From positions 62,001-126,000 of the forward strand of contig NZ_FOXD01000006.1 in the NCBI RefSeq assembly GCF_900115625.1: a DNA stretch of 64,000 nucleotides, in the 5' to 3' direction. Shown piece by piece: positions 9,567-18,299 of the stretch. Origin of the DNA: Salibacterium halotolerans. GTDB taxonomy: Bacteria > Bacillota > Bacilli > Bacillales > Marinococcaceae. Below the pieces are notes generated by a model. The model worked only from the letters and a program-made list of their open reading frames with translations. It ran no database searches and had not been told where the DNA came from. Made by a program: the position numbers and the translations under genes. Position 1 is the stretch's first letter. Each line of letters starts with the position of its first letter.

Positions 9567-10472
9567 GTGGCAAAAACAGAAGAGTATCTGCGTAAACCGG
9601 AATGGCTCAAAATAAAATTAAATACCAATGAATCCTATAAGGGTTTGAAAAAAATGATGCGGGAGAAAAACCTGCATACCGTCTGTGAAGAAGCGAAGTG
9701 TCCGAATATCCATGAGTGCTGGGGTGAACGGAAAACAGCTACATTCATGATACTCGGGGACGTCTGCACACGCGGCTGCCGTTTCTGCGCCGTGAAAACC
9801 GGTCTGCCGAACGAACTCGACTGGGGCGAACCGGAACGGGTGGCAGAGTCTGTAGAGCAGATGGGACTGCGGCACGTCGTTATCACCGCTGTAGCCCGGG
9901 ATGACCTGAAAGACGGCGGTTCCGCAGTTTTCGCTGAAACCGTGCGCGCCATCCGCCGCCGCAATCCGGGAACAACCATTGAAGTGCTGCCCTCAGATAT
10001 GATGGGACGCCCGGAAAACCTGGAAACACTGATGGAAGCGCGTCCGAACATCCTGAACCACAACGTGGAAACCGTGCGTCGTCTGACTCCGAAAGTAAGA
10101 GCCAGAGCTACATACGAACGCACTCTGACGTTTCTGCAGCAGTCCAAAGAACTGCATCCGGATATTCCGACAAAATCAAGTCTGATGGTCGGACTTGGGG
10201 AAACAAAAGAAGAGGTTGTCGAAACGATGGACGATCTCCGTGCTCACGACGTTAATATTTTGACGATTGGACAGTATCTGCAGCCATCCAAAAAGCACCT
10301 GAAAGTGCAGCGTTATTATACTCCGGAAGAATTCGCCGAGCTGAAGGAAATCGCGATGGAAAAAGGGTTCAGTCACTGTGAAGCCGGTCCGCTCGTGCGC
10401 TCTTCCTATCACGCGGACGAACAGGTCAACGAAGCACAGGTGCTCGAAGAAGCCGACAAATACCGCGCTTAA
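9567..10472 (+). CDS. lipA: Lipoyl synthase
   Basis: A 301-residue radical SAM enzyme that inserts two sulfurs into octanoyl chains on lipoate-dependent proteins. The auxiliary cluster cysteines are in [12 protein letters not shown] near residues 44-55. The radical SAM CxxxCxxC motif appears as CTRGCRFC near 70-77. [14 protein letters not shown] at the C-terminus carries the conserved serine of the RSSY motif. The start is GTG 9567, giving [16 protein letters not shown], which aligns with the family. A GTG at 9558 sits on the ribosome site itself. It is followed by a bidirectional terminator shared with yutC. Confidence 0.96.
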   Translation: MAKTEEYLRKPEWLKIKLNTNESYKGLKKMMREKNLHTVCEEAKCPNIHECWGERKTATFMILGDVCTRGCRFCAVKTGLPNELDWGEPERVAESVEQMGLRHVVITAVARDDLKDGGSAVFAETVRAIRRRNPGTTIEVLPSDMMGRPENLETLMEARPNILNHNVETVRRLTPKVRARATYERTLTFLQQSKELHPDIPTKSSLMVGLGETKEEVVETMDDLRAHDVNILTIGQYLQPSKKHLKVQRYYTPEEFAELKEIAMEKGFSHCEAGPLVRSSYHADEQVNEAQVLEEADKYRA

Positions 10473-10474
10473 TG

Positions 10475-10514
10475 AAAAAAAGACCGCTATTCCTGCATGG
10501 AGGCGGTCTTTTCT
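10475..10514. terminator. Bidirectional terminator between lipA and yutC
   Basis: Stem AGACCGC / GCGGTCT with A-rich sequence on the left and T-rich on the right, so it can act in both directions. It overlaps the last codons of the convergent lipoprotein gene. Confidence 0.75.
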
Positions 10515-11083
10515 TTGGGTGTGGTTGGTTGTTCTGTCATCTTCAGCATCGTGTCAATCGTATGACGAAGGGCTTCACGGCCTTCACTCGAGCGAGCATC
10601 CATACCTTTAAATGCTTCGAGGTCCTGGATCATTGTCGGATTATCCGTAACAACGGTGACAAAAAAATACGGGACAGCGGCTTCCACCATCATTTTCACG
10701 CGTTTTGCTGCTTCGCTGCTGTCGTCGGAACCTGGTTCGAAAGCCGCCAGTGCGTATTCGTTGGTAATTAATACACCGGCTTTGTTCACATCCGGTGATT
10801 TAACGAGAATCTTGCTTAATCCTTCCGCAATACCCTGACGATCCAGGAGGTCATGCAAGGACAAATCCTCGTCGAGATCCGGTTCTGTACTGTCGCTTTT
10901 GTTCCATCCAAACAAATTCCCGGTACTGCGGCCTTCCGGAGCGTCATCTTTATTATCAGAGATATAATCCAGAGAATCCTCCGGGCCGTATTCCGCAGCC
11001 AGATCTTCTTTATCCATGCTCGTGAATCCGCTGCATCCCTGCATGAAGAGAAAAAGAATAACAATAAAAACGATTGTTCTCAT
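10487..11083 (-). CDS. yutC: YhcN/YlaJ family sporulation lipoprotein, YutC-like
   Basis: A 198-residue lipoprotein. The signal sequence MRTIVFIVILFLFMQGC ends in a lipobox cysteine at residue 17, followed by an acidic linker. The YhcN/YlaJ domain follows (VKSPDVNKAGVLITNEYALAAF and MVEAAVPYFFVTVVTDNP). Proteins of this family are spore or forespore lipoproteins of uncertain role. The start is ATG 11083 behind AAAGGGGG; an upstream in-frame ATG at 11107 would give a poor signal peptide. Position directly after lipA matches yutC in Bacillus subtilis. Confidence 0.85.
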   Translation of the reverse strand: MRTIVFIVILFLFMQGCSGFTSMDKEDLAAEYGPEDSLDYISDNKDDAPEGRSTGNLFGWNKSDSTEPDLDEDLSLHDLLDRQGIAEGLSKILVKSPDVNKAGVLITNEYALAAFEPGSDDSSEAAKRVKMMVEAAVPYFFVTVVTDNPTMIQDLEAFKGMDARSSEGREALRHTIDTMLKMTEQPTTPKEKTASMQE

Positions 11084-11185
11084 GATGCATTTCCCCCTTT
11101 CCTGCAATGGTCCTGCTGTTAGTATGGCTGCTTATCCGGCATTCTAAGATGGGAATTAGCGGTAATATACGAGATAGCTGGGATG

Positions 11186-11194
11186 TGCTATAAT
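11186..11194 (+). promoter_or_regulatory. Extended -10 promoter for yutD
   Basis: TGCTATAAT is a perfect extended -10 element (TGnTATAAT). No clear -35 hexamer stands 17 bp upstream. It lies 32 bp before the yutD start. Confidence 0.6.
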
Positions 11195-11225
11195 AGCAGA
11201 GACAAGTAAAGTGAGGTGTTTGGTT

Positions 11226-11513
11226 GTGATTCAGGTTCACGGCCGCAACTACGAACTGCTGGAAGAATCAAGGGACGGCTGGGATGAACAGGTTTTTAAA
11301 GAACGTTACAGCGAAGTGCTGAATAAATATGATTATATTGTAGGCGACTGGGGGCACAATCAACTTCGCCTCCGGGGCTTTTTTGAAGATTCCAGGAAAA
11401 AGGTATCATACGATTTTAAAATCAGCACCCTCCAGGATTACCTTCTCGAATACTGTAATTTCGGCTGCGCCTATTTCGTACTGAAGCAGGTGCGGGAAGA
11501 ACAGGCGGAATAA
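11226..11513 (+). CDS. yutD: YutD family protein (DUF1027)
   Basis: A 95-residue conserved cytoplasmic protein of the DUF1027/YutD family. The core segments LNKYDYIVGDWGHNQLRLRGFF and ISTLQDYLLEYCNFGCAYFVLK are the family signature. Its function is not known. The start is probably GTG 11226 with GAGGTG at 11213-11218. Upstream GTG 11211 and TTG 11220 overlap the ribosome site. Gene order lipA-yutC-yutD matches Bacillus subtilis, but glpX is inserted before yutE. Confidence 0.88.
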   Translation: MIQVHGRNYELLEESRDGWDEQVFKERYSEVLNKYDYIVGDWGHNQLRLRGFFEDSRKKVSYDFKISTLQDYLLEYCNFGCAYFVLKQVREEQAE

Positions 11514-11555
11514 AAAAATGAGAAAAAGCATTAAAAAAGAAACACCGAACCATGC

Positions 11556-11614
11556 GGCAGTGCCCCTCCAACGTCAGAGTACCAATAAACGTTGGAGGGG
11601 CACTGCCTTTTTTC
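11556..11614 (+). terminator. Long perfect-stem terminator after yutD
   Basis: A 19-bp perfect stem GGCAGTGCCCCTCCAACGT / ACGTTGGAGGGGCACTGCC, loop of about 14 bases, then TTTTTTT. It is one of the strongest hairpins in the window. Confidence 0.9.
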
Positions 11615-11648
11615 ATGAACCGCCCCGGTCTTTCAGCTCCCGTGTATT

Positions 11649-11930
11649 TTATTTTTTCTTTTGGGAATAGGAATGAACAGGGTGGCTGTTTGGATAATGC
11701 CGCGGGTTGTCGTTGTGAAGATCCCTATTTTCATACGTAAAGGCGCTGATGGCATGCTGTCCTTTTTTCCAGGGCGTGCTTTTCCCCGGCTTTTTCTCAA
11801 TAGGAGAACCATACGGTCCCTCTGGAAAAATTTCCGGCAGCACGGTGTCACGCGCATCTTCAACGTTGGAGAAATCTTCGTATTCTGCGGATTCATGGCG
11901 TTCCCGGTTTTTCTGGTATCGGTTCGTCAT
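11649..11930 (-). CDS. Small basic/polar protein of unknown function
   Basis: A 93-residue hydrophilic protein (MTNRYQKNRERHESAEYEDF at the start, a lysine tail at the end) with no membrane segment or recognised domain. A TPWKKGQHAISAF segment in the middle is the most motif-like part. Reality is supported by a near-perfect AAGGAGGAG ribosome site 5 to 8 bases before the ATG, and by a glpX terminator placed just upstream that isolates it as a separate unit. I do not recognise the family. It may be a small Bacillaceae-restricted cytosolic or spore protein (inference). Confidence 0.6.
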   Translation of the reverse strand: MTNRYQKNRERHESAEYEDFSNVEDARDTVLPEIFPEGPYGSPIEKKPGKSTPWKKGQHAISAFTYENRDLHNDNPRHYPNSHPVHSYSQKKK

Positions 11931-11949
11931 GTTTTTCCCTCCTCCTTTT

Positions 11950-11977
11950 TAAAATGCCCGGCTGAACAGCCGGGCAT
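11950..11977 (-). terminator. Terminator after glpX
   Basis: Stem ATGCCCGGCTG / CAGCCGGGCAT with a two-base loop, followed on the minus strand by TTTTAAAAAGG. It lies between the glpX stop and the ribosome site of the next minus-strand gene. Confidence 0.75.
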
Positions 11978-12018
11978 GAGAGGGAATATCTGTTGCAGCA
12001 TTTGATAAAAAGCCGGTG

Positions 12019-12993
12019 CTATTCTTCCTCCATAATCAGATGAGGTTTATGTTCCAGGTGGTGATGAGCCTTGATGAACCGCACCGTACGTGTTTTGGCG
12101 CGCATCACGATGGAATCTGTCTCCGTCCAGTCTCCTCCGAGAAAGCGGACACCTTCGAGCAGTTCACCGGACGATACGCCTGTCGCAGCAAAGATGGCGT
12201 CGTCGCCTTTGACGAGATCACGGAGCTCCAGAGGTTCATCTGTATCTTCAATGCCCATCTCCCGGCAGCGCTGCAGTTCCTGATCATCTCTTGGGGCCAG
12301 CCGGGCCTGCATGTCGCCGCCAAGCGCTTTGATGGCAGCGGCGGAGATGACACCTTCCGGAGCGCCGCCCGTTCCGACAAACAAATCAATGCCTGTCTGC
12401 GGAAGCGCAGTGGCAATGGAAGCACCGACGTCCCCGTCCCCGAACAATTTCACTCTTGCTCCTTTGGCCCGTACCCGGTCAATCAGATGCTGGTGGCGGT
12501 CCCGGTCCTGGATGATAACCGTCAGATCCCGAACTCGTTTATTCGTCATTTTGGCTGTTATTTCAATGGTTTTTTCAATCGGATCATCAATTCTTATTAA
12601 TCCGGCGGCTTTAGGACCGACGACGATTTTTTCCATGTACATATCCGGTGCGTGAAGAAGGGTGCCCCGGTCCGCGGCGGCAATGACCGCCATGGCATTG
12701 GCCCGTCCGCCTGCGACAATATTGGTTCCTTCGAGAGGATCGACGGCAATGTCCACTTCCGGACCGTCCCCGCTGCCGACTTCTTCGCCGATATAAAGCA
12801 TCGGTGCCTGGTCTTTTTCGCCTTCTCCTATGACTACCGTGCCCCTGCAGCTGACCGAATCAAACATGGTGCGCATTGCGGTGGTGGCCGCATCATCAGC
12901 TTCGTTTTTTTCGCCGCGGCCGAACCACTGGGCGGATGCGATACCTGCCGCTTCTGTCACCCGGACGATTTCAAGCGCTAATTCTCTATCCAC
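12019..12993 (-). CDS. glpX: Class II fructose-1,6-bisphosphatase
   Basis: A 324-residue GlpX-type fructose bisphosphatase, a gluconeogenic enzyme converting fructose-1,6-bisphosphate to fructose-6-phosphate. Motifs include QWFGRGEKNEADDAATTAMR, VVIGEGEKDQAPML, and VDPLEGTNIVAGGRANAMAV, the metal and phosphate site. FVGTGGAPEGVISAAAIKALGG comes later. Translation likely begins at GTG 12993 behind GGAGGAGG; the ATG at 13038 would add 15 non-family residues. It interrupts the yutD-yutE order of Bacillus subtilis, so it is a rearranged or inserted locus. Confidence 0.93.
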   Translation of the reverse strand: MDRELALEIVRVTEAAGIASAQWFGRGEKNEADDAATTAMRTMFDSVSCRGTVVIGEGEKDQAPMLYIGEEVGSGDGPEVDIAVDPLEGTNIVAGGRANAMAVIAAADRGTLLHAPDMYMEKIVVGPKAAGLIRIDDPIEKTIEITAKMTNKRVRDLTVIIQDRDRHQHLIDRVRAKGARVKLFGDGDVGASIATALPQTGIDLFVGTGGAPEGVISAAAIKALGGDMQARLAPRDDQELQRCREMGIEDTDEPLELRDLVKGDDAIFAATGVSSGELLEGVRFLGGDWTETDSIVMRAKTRTVRFIKAHHHLEHKPHLIMEEE

Positions 12994-13101
12994 AGTATGT
13001 CCTCCTCCATCTTTTCCATGTGAGAATAAATCCGTCATTATCCTATCACAAAAGTAAGGTCAATGGATAATTTCTTTCATGGAAAACAAGGGCACAGCAT
13101 G

Positions 13102-13110
13102 TGGTATAAT
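13102..13110 (+). promoter_or_regulatory. Extended -10 promoter for yutE-yutF
   Basis: TGGTATAAT fits TGnTATAAT exactly and lies 35 bp upstream of the yutE start. The -35 region is not convincing. Confidence 0.55.
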
Positions 13111-13144
13111 ACGATGAGAACATGTCATAAGGGGAGGTTTCGAG

Positions 13145-13600
13145 TTGTATTTTGTAGACCGGAAACAAATCGAAGAGATACTGAAGTACACAGAAACTTT
13201 GGCGGAAACGTTTAAAAGCCTCGGCAGGGTGGATACCGAGCTGAAGAAACTGGCGCTTGAGAGAATGGCGCAGGGCTGGGTGGAAGCCGTAACGGATACC
13301 GGCAATCAGCTGATCGATGGATTTGTGATGAGGGACGCCGGGAGTTACGAGGATATTGTCGATATTCTCGAGGACGAAAACGTGCTGCCAGCCGAAGAGG
13401 CAGAAGGGCTGAAAACCATTATAGGGTACCGCCGCACGCTGCTGCAGGATTATTACGCGATCCAGGTGCAGGATCTTCATGAAACAATGCTCCGCCACGA
13501 GAAAGCACTGGAACATTTCCCGGGACGCGTGCGCGACTTTCTGGAAAAAGAACCGGGCACCGTATCGGCTTTTCTCCCGGAGGATGAACGCGGGCAATGA
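13145..13600 (+). CDS. yutE: YutE: DUF86/HepT-like protein lacking the usual active-site His
   Basis: A 151-residue helical protein of the DUF86/HepT-like superfamily. Start codon is TTG 13145 with GGGGAGG at 13132-13138. HepT toxins carry an R-x4-6-H-x-Y RNase motif; the corresponding stretch here reads YRRTLLQDYYAI, with glutamine in place of histidine. From memory the Bacillus subtilis YutE protein shows the same change, so this is probably a housekeeping, non-toxin branch. No MNT-type nucleotidyltransferase partner is adjacent. It overlaps yutF by four bases and is co-transcribed with it. Confidence 0.85.
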   Translation: MYFVDRKQIEEILKYTETLAETFKSLGRVDTELKKLALERMAQGWVEAVTDTGNQLIDGFVMRDAGSYEDIVDILEDENVLPAEEAEGLKTIIGYRRTLLQDYYAIQVQDLHETMLRHEKALEHFPGRVRDFLEKEPGTVSAFLPEDERGQ

Positions 13601-14382
13601 AGGAGTACAACGCATCTTACAAGGCGTATCTTTTCGATCTGGATGGAACCATTTACCGGGGAAGCGACGCCATTCCTGAAGCAGTGGATGTCGTAAACAG
13701 ACTCTATGGTAAAGGGATTCCCTATGTATTTGTCACCAATAATTCAACAACCCCTCCCCGTTCTGTGGCAGAAAAACTTGTGAAGATGGGAGTGCCCTGC
13801 AGGGAGGATCAGGTGCTGACGACGAGCATGGCAGCGGCGTCCTACATAAAATCCGAACACACACTGCCGTCTGCTCCCACTGCTTACGTCATTGGAGAAG
13901 CAGGTCTGAAAGAGGCTGTGGAGTCAGCCGGTATTGTGGAAAAAGAAGACAATCCCGATTATGTGGTGATGGGGATGGACCGGGAACTCACTTACAGCAA
14001 AGCAGCCACCGCGGCCGCCGCTGTCCAGAACGGCGCCGTGTTCATCAGTACCAACGCTGATAAGGCGATGCCGTCGGAAACTGGATTTATCCCGGGAAAC
14101 GGCGCTTTAACATCCATCGTCGCACTTACTACAGGAGTGGAACCGGCCTTTATGGGAAAGCCTGAACCGATGATGATCGATCAGGCCCGGAAGCTGCTCG
14201 GTGTACCAAAAGACAAGCTTCTCCTGGTGGGGGATAATTACGAAACGGACATTACCGCCGGAATTCGTGCGGGAGTATCCACGCTGCACGTCGGCACCGG
14301 TGTAACGCCGATTCATGCACTCTCCTCAAAACCTGCATTGCCGACCCATGCCGTGGCGACGCTGTCGGATTGGTCCCTGTGA
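13597..14382 (+). CDS. yutF: HAD-IIA sugar phosphatase YutF
   Basis: A 261-residue haloacid dehalogenase phosphatase of the NagD/YutF (IIA cap) class. Motif I is YLFDLDGTIYRG at residues 11-22. Motif II is the FVTNNSTTPPRS segment, a conserved lysine is in FMGKPEPMMID, and the final acidic motif is LLVGDNYETDITAGIRAG. Family members dephosphorylate small sugar or nucleotide phosphates; the physiological substrate is uncertain. The ATG overlaps the yutE stop in ATGA. A hom promoter follows, so the operon ends here. Confidence 0.92.
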   Translation: MKEYNASYKAYLFDLDGTIYRGSDAIPEAVDVVNRLYGKGIPYVFVTNNSTTPPRSVAEKLVKMGVPCREDQVLTTSMAAASYIKSEHTLPSAPTAYVIGEAGLKEAVESAGIVEKEDNPDYVVMGMDRELTYSKAATAAAAVQNGAVFISTNADKAMPSETGFIPGNGALTSIVALTTGVEPAFMGKPEPMMIDQARKLLGVPKDKLLLVGDNYETDITAGIRAGVSTLHVGTGVTPIHALSSKPALPTHAVATLSDWSL

Positions 14383-14428
14383 CACCCGGGCGGCTGGATG
14401 ACTTTGGTGAGAGGTCCGTTCAGCGCTC

Positions 14429-14467
14429 TTGTAAAATACCGCAAAACCTTATATAATGTCCATTATA
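14429..14467 (+). promoter_or_regulatory. hom-thrCB promoter with overlapping palindromic operator
   Basis: TTGTAA (14429-14434) and TATAAT (14452-14457) with a 17-bp spacer form a good sigmaA promoter. The -10 box is the left arm of an inverted repeat TATAATG-TC-CATTATA (14452-14467) that runs over the start of transcription. Such placement implies repression, plausibly by a ThrR-type regulator as for hom in Bacillus subtilis (inference). No T-box was seen in the 70-base leader. Confidence 0.65.
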
Positions 14468-14543
14468 AAAAGACATTTGTTTTTCCTGTGAGAACAAAAG
14501 GATGGGAATAGAAACAGATAGAAGCAGCAGGAGGAGAGAGAAC

Positions 14544-15851
14544 ATGGCACAAAAAGCGGCGGTTGGTATATTAGGTCTTGGAACCGTAGGAAGCGGTGTG
14601 ATCCGGATACTGGAAGATCACCGGCAGGAACTGACGCACCAGACCGGGTGTGAAATATATGCGAAAAAAATACTCGTTCAGGATGCATCGAAGCAGCGTA
14701 GTGTGAACGTGGAAGGTACGACCTTGACAGAAAACGCGGCTGATGTTCTGCAAGACCCGGAGATCCAAATTGTTATCGAAGTGATGGGGGGCATTGAAGA
14801 ATCGCGGAATTACATTCTTCAGTCTCTTCAAAGCAAAAAGCATGTCATTACCGCAAACAAAGACGTCATGGCTCTGCACGGAACAGAACTGCTTCAGGCA
14901 GCGGAGGAGAATGGCTGCTGGCTGCTGTACGAAGCAAGCGTTGCCGGAGGCATTCCGGTCATCCGCGGCATGACTGAAGGACTGGCAGGTGACCGGATTT
15001 CACGGATTATGGGAATCATGAACGGGACAACCAACTACATCCTGACGAAAATGTTTCAGGATGAACGGGACTACGATGAAGTTCTTGTCGAGGCGCAGGA
15101 ACTCGGTTTTGCAGAAAGTGATCCGACCTCGGATGTGGACGGCCTTGATGCCGCGAGAAAAATCGCGATTCTGGCAAGGCTCGGTTTTTCCATGAATGTG
15201 GAGCTTGAAGATGTTGAAGTGGAAGGCATCCGCGGTGTCACTACAGAAGACATGCAGTATTGTGCCCAGCTCGGTTACAGCCTGAAACTGATTGGGCTCG
15301 CCAAGCGGGTGGAAGACCGGATTGAACTGACTGTTCAGCCAATGCTCATTCCAAACGATCACCCTCTCGCTTCCGTACAGGATGAATACAATGCCGTGTA
15401 TATTCACGGTGAAGCGGTAGGGGAAACGATGTTCTACGGACCCGGTGCCGGATCGCTTCCGACAGCTACGGCGATTGTGTCGGATCTTACGGCAGTCGTG
15501 AAAAATATGATGCTGGGAGCAGTCGGAAGCACGGTTTCCAAACCGCTTCACACGAAAGCTCTTCAAAACAATGAGGAAGTGGAATCGAAATACTTCATCC
15601 GTCTTCATGTGAAAGACCAGACCGGCACGTTCGACGATCTTTCTTCCTTGTTCAAAAAAGAAGATGTCGGATTTGACAAGCTGCAGCAGTGGCCGCTGGA
15701 AGAAGAGAACGGCGCGGCGTCGGAAGTCGTTATTATTACGCACAGCACCAACCGGGCCGCCTATGAACGCATATACCATGAACTGGAGAACATGGACGTT
15801 GTTATTGATGTAAAAAGCACGTACCGTGTAGAGGGAGGAAAAGTCTCATGA
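14544..15851 (+). CDS. hom: Homoserine dehydrogenase
   Basis: A 435-residue NAD(P)-dependent homoserine dehydrogenase, reducing aspartate semialdehyde to homoserine for threonine and methionine. The Rossmann motif [12 protein letters not shown] is near residue 8, the catalytic region has [24 protein letters not shown] and a [14 protein letters not shown] segment. A C-terminal ACT regulatory domain ([20 protein letters not shown]) suggests allosteric control by an end product. ATG 14544 follows GGAGGAG; the ORF extension to 14502 is not conserved. The stop overlaps thrC by four bases. Confidence 0.96.
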   Translation: MAQKAAVGILGLGTVGSGVIRILEDHRQELTHQTGCEIYAKKILVQDASKQRSVNVEGTTLTENAADVLQDPEIQIVIEVMGGIEESRNYILQSLQSKKHVITANKDVMALHGTELLQAAEENGCWLLYEASVAGGIPVIRGMTEGLAGDRISRIMGIMNGTTNYILTKMFQDERDYDEVLVEAQELGFAESDPTSDVDGLDAARKIAILARLGFSMNVELEDVEVEGIRGVTTEDMQYCAQLGYSLKLIGLAKRVEDRIELTVQPMLIPNDHPLASVQDEYNAVYIHGEAVGETMFYGPGAGSLPTATAIVSDLTAVVKNMMLGAVGSTVSKPLHTKALQNNEEVESKYFIRLHVKDQTGTFDDLSSLFKKEDVGFDKLQQWPLEEENGAASEVVIITHSTNRAAYERIYHELENMDVVIDVKSTYRVEGGKVS

Positions 15852-16918
15852 GCAGCTGGGAAGGTTTGCTCCATGCCTATGATGAATTACTACCGTTGAC
15901 AGAGCATACACCGAAACTGTCGCTGAATGAAGGGAACACCCCGTTAATCGGCCTCGAGAATCTGTCAGAGCAGTGGGGAGCCGATATATATGTAAAAACC
16001 GAAGGGACGAATCCAACCGGTTCGTTTAAAGACCGCGGCATGGTGATGGCGGTGGCCAAAGCGAAAGAAGAAGGAAGCAAAGCTGTCATCTGTGCCTCCA
16101 CCGGCAACACGTCGGCTTCGGCCGCTGCCTATGCCGCCAGAGCCGGCCTCCGGTGTATTGTTGTTATTCCGGAAGGCAAAATTGCGCTTGGCAAACTCGC
16201 TCAGGCGGTGATGTACGGAGCGGAAGTGTTTGAAATTCAGGGTAATTTCGACCACGCTCTTGAGATTGTTCGCTCCATCAGCGAAAAAGAAAATATTACG
16301 CTCGTGAACTCGGTCAACCCCTACCGGATTGAAGGACAGAAAACATCGGCCTTTGAAATCTGTGATGCACTGGGAGAAGCACCGGATGTGCTCTCTATCC
16401 CGGTCGGTAATGCCGGAAACATTACCGCGTACTGGAAAGGATTCAAAGAGTATTATGAGAGCAGGGGAACCGCTCTGCCCGAGATGCGTGGATTTGAAGC
16501 AGAAGGAGCATCGGCGATTGTGCAGAACCGGGTGATCGATGATCCGGAAACTGTGGCCACCGCGATCCGTATTGGTAACCCGGCAAGCTGGTCCGGGGCG
16601 GTTGAGGCAGCGGAGGAATCAAATGGCGCCATCCACTCTGTGACCGATGAGGAAATTCTTAACGCCTATCAGCTGCTGGCGCAGAAAGAAGGCATTTTTG
16701 CTGAGCCGGCTTCGTGTGCTTCCATCGCCGGTCTCAAAAAACAGCTGGAAAGCGGCGAGATTCCCCAAGGATCCAAGGTGGTGTGTGTGCTCACCGGAAA
16801 CGGACTGAAAGATCCAAGCACCGCCATCGATACGGTAACAGTGAAACCGACCGTCATTCCAAACAGTGAAGAAGCGTTTCTGGAGAAGATTAAAGGAGGT
16901 GCCGCGGGTGCAAGATGA
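15848..16918 (+). CDS. thrC: Threonine synthase
   Basis: A 356-residue PLP enzyme forming threonine from O-phosphohomoserine. The cofactor lysine is in [11 protein letters not shown] near residue 62, the substrate loop is [19 protein letters not shown], and the phosphate-binding glycine loop is [15 protein letters not shown]. It is the short ThrC type usual in Bacillus. It is coupled to hom by ATGA overlap and to thrB by an 11-base overlap, giving a three-gene threonine operon. Confidence 0.96.
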   Translation: MSSWEGLLHAYDELLPLTEHTPKLSLNEGNTPLIGLENLSEQWGADIYVKTEGTNPTGSFKDRGMVMAVAKAKEEGSKAVICASTGNTSASAAAYAARAGLRCIVVIPEGKIALGKLAQAVMYGAEVFEIQGNFDHALEIVRSISEKENITLVNSVNPYRIEGQKTSAFEICDALGEAPDVLSIPVGNAGNITAYWKGFKEYYESRGTALPEMRGFEAEGASAIVQNRVIDDPETVATAIRIGNPASWSGAVEAAEESNGAIHSVTDEEILNAYQLLAQKEGIFAEPASCASIAGLKKQLESGEIPQGSKVVCVLTGNGLKDPSTAIDTVTVKPTVIPNSEEAFLEKIKGGAAGAR

Positions 16919-17837
16919 GAAGCTGGTCATTACCGTGCCGGCAAGTTCCGCGAACCTTGGTCCGGGATTTGATTCGATCGGCCTGGCTGTGAACCGCTAT
17001 CTGACCCTCGAAGCAGAACCGGCTCCGGAATGGCATTTCTCGTCAAAATCCGCGGAGCTTCAGGATATTCCGCAGGGAAAAGAGAACTTCATTTATGTAG
17101 CTGCGGCGGAACTCGCCGGACAGCTTGGACTGGAACTGCCGCCATGCCGTGTAACCATGACCAGCGATATTCCGCTTGCCAGGGGTCTGGGAAGCAGTGC
17201 GGCAGCGATCATTGCCGCAGTGGAACTGGCTGATCAGTTAACGGGTGCTTCTCTTTCGAAAAAGGAAAAAATGAGGTTTGCGAGTCTTTGGGAAGGCCAT
17301 CCCGATAATGTAGGACCGTGCCTTTACGGCGGACTGCTTGTAGGGGCTCATTCCCAGGAAGCGACGGATATGGTTCACTGTGGTGTACCGGGCGTCGATC
17401 TTGTCATGGCTGTTCCCGCGACGGAACTTATGACAAAAAAAGCGCGCGGGATTCTTCCTGGACAGGTGGACTATCATCAGGCCATCCGGGGCAGCTCTGT
17501 CAGCAATGTTCTGGTGGCAGCACTGTTAAAAGGAGAATGGGAACTGGCCGGAAAAATGATGGGGCAGGACGTATTTCATCATCCCTACCGGGCGAAGCTT
17601 GTTCCGGGTCTGGTGGATATGATGGAAAATGCCAAAGAGTACGGAGCATACGGCGCGGCGCTCAGCGGAGCCGGTCCGACAGTGATGTGCCTCGCTCCCC
17701 GCGGAGAAGGGGAAAATGTCCGGAGGCAGATCCAGCTCGATTTTCCGGATTTCGATGTGCAGACGGCGCAGCCTGATGCATTCGGAGCCAGTACGAAGTA
17801 CGTGAAAATGAACGAAGACAGCACCATGAGCATGTAG
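16908..17837 (+). CDS. thrB: Homoserine kinase
   Basis: A 309-residue GHMP kinase that phosphorylates homoserine to supply thrC. Motif 1 is [20 protein letters not shown]; the ATP loop is [18 protein letters not shown], and motif 3 is [18 protein letters not shown]. The start is GTG 16908 inside the end of thrC, with AAAGGAGGTG at 16892-16901 at ideal spacing. The length then equals the Bacillus subtilis enzyme. A strong terminator follows 30 bp after the stop. Confidence 0.96.
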   Translation: MQDEKLVITVPASSANLGPGFDSIGLAVNRYLTLEAEPAPEWHFSSKSAELQDIPQGKENFIYVAAAELAGQLGLELPPCRVTMTSDIPLARGLGSSAAAIIAAVELADQLTGASLSKKEKMRFASLWEGHPDNVGPCLYGGLLVGAHSQEATDMVHCGVPGVDLVMAVPATELMTKKARGILPGQVDYHQAIRGSSVSNVLVAALLKGEWELAGKMMGQDVFHHPYRAKLVPGLVDMMENAKEYGAYGAALSGAGPTVMCLAPRGEGENVRRQIQLDFPDFDVQTAQPDAFGASTKYVKMNEDSTMSM

Positions 17838-17862
17838 CTGGTAAAAAATACACTTCCATACG

Positions 17863-17911
17863 CAAAAAAGAGCGGAGTCCGGGCTGTAAAAACCGGACTC
17901 CGCTCTTTTTT
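17863..17911. terminator. Bidirectional terminator between thrB and yutI
   Basis: Stem AGAGCGGAGTCCGG / CCGGACTCCGCTCT flanked by an A-run and a T-run. It can end both the threonine operon and the convergent yutI transcript. Confidence 0.9.
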
Positions 17912-17921
17912 CGTTCTGTAT

Positions 17922-18164
17922 TTAAAATACCTGCTCGAGTTCGACAACGCCTGGTACTTCTTCGAGCAGCGCGCGCTCGATACCGGCTTTCAATGTGATA
18001 GTGGAGGACGGGCAGGAACCGCATGCTCCCATCAGCCGAACTTTAACTATGCCATCTTCAACATCTACTAATTCAACATCCCCGCCGTCGCGAAGGAGGA
18101 ACGGACGGAGTTTTTCGAGAACTTCATTAACCTGTGCATACATATTGTCAGTCGTTTGCGGCAT
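17922..18164 (-). CDS. yutI: NifU C-terminal domain Fe-S scaffold (Nfu), YutI
   Basis: An 80-residue protein consisting only of the NifU C-terminal domain. The cluster-binding CxxC is in [18 protein letters not shown] near residue 51, preceded by [20 protein letters not shown]. Such Nfu proteins accept and pass on 4Fe-4S clusters, and could serve lipA and other Fe-S enzymes encoded nearby. Position after thrB and before the NDH-2 gene follows Bacillus subtilis order, without yutG and yutH. Confidence 0.93.
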   Translation of the reverse strand: MPQTTDNMYAQVNEVLEKLRPFLLRDGGDVELVDVEDGIVKVRLMGACGSCPSSTITLKAGIERALLEEVPGVVELEQVF

Positions 18165-18299
18165 GATTCAATCTCTCCTTTCTTCTACCTTTACCAAACG
18201 CAAGGCTTACTACACATTCTACTATGAAACACCCGTGAGTGGCAACCAGGACAAAACGGGATATAACCGTATGTGTCCACCAGTTCTAATTGATCCCTT

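Noticed and set aside
12016-12600. 194-codon plus-strand frame inside glpX
   Set aside because: Antisense to the GlpX catalytic motifs, Phe/Arg-rich translation, no ribosome site.
13145-13600. HepT/MNT toxin-antitoxin system
   Set aside because: YutE lacks the active histidine and no nucleotidyltransferase gene is adjacent; yutE-yutF is a conserved housekeeping pair.
14383-14543. T-box leader ahead of hom
   Set aside because: The leader is too short and has no AGGGTGGNACCGCG-like T-box sequence or specifier loop.
15000-15779. 259-codon minus-strand frame inside hom
   Set aside because: Antisense shadow of the homoserine dehydrogenase gene.
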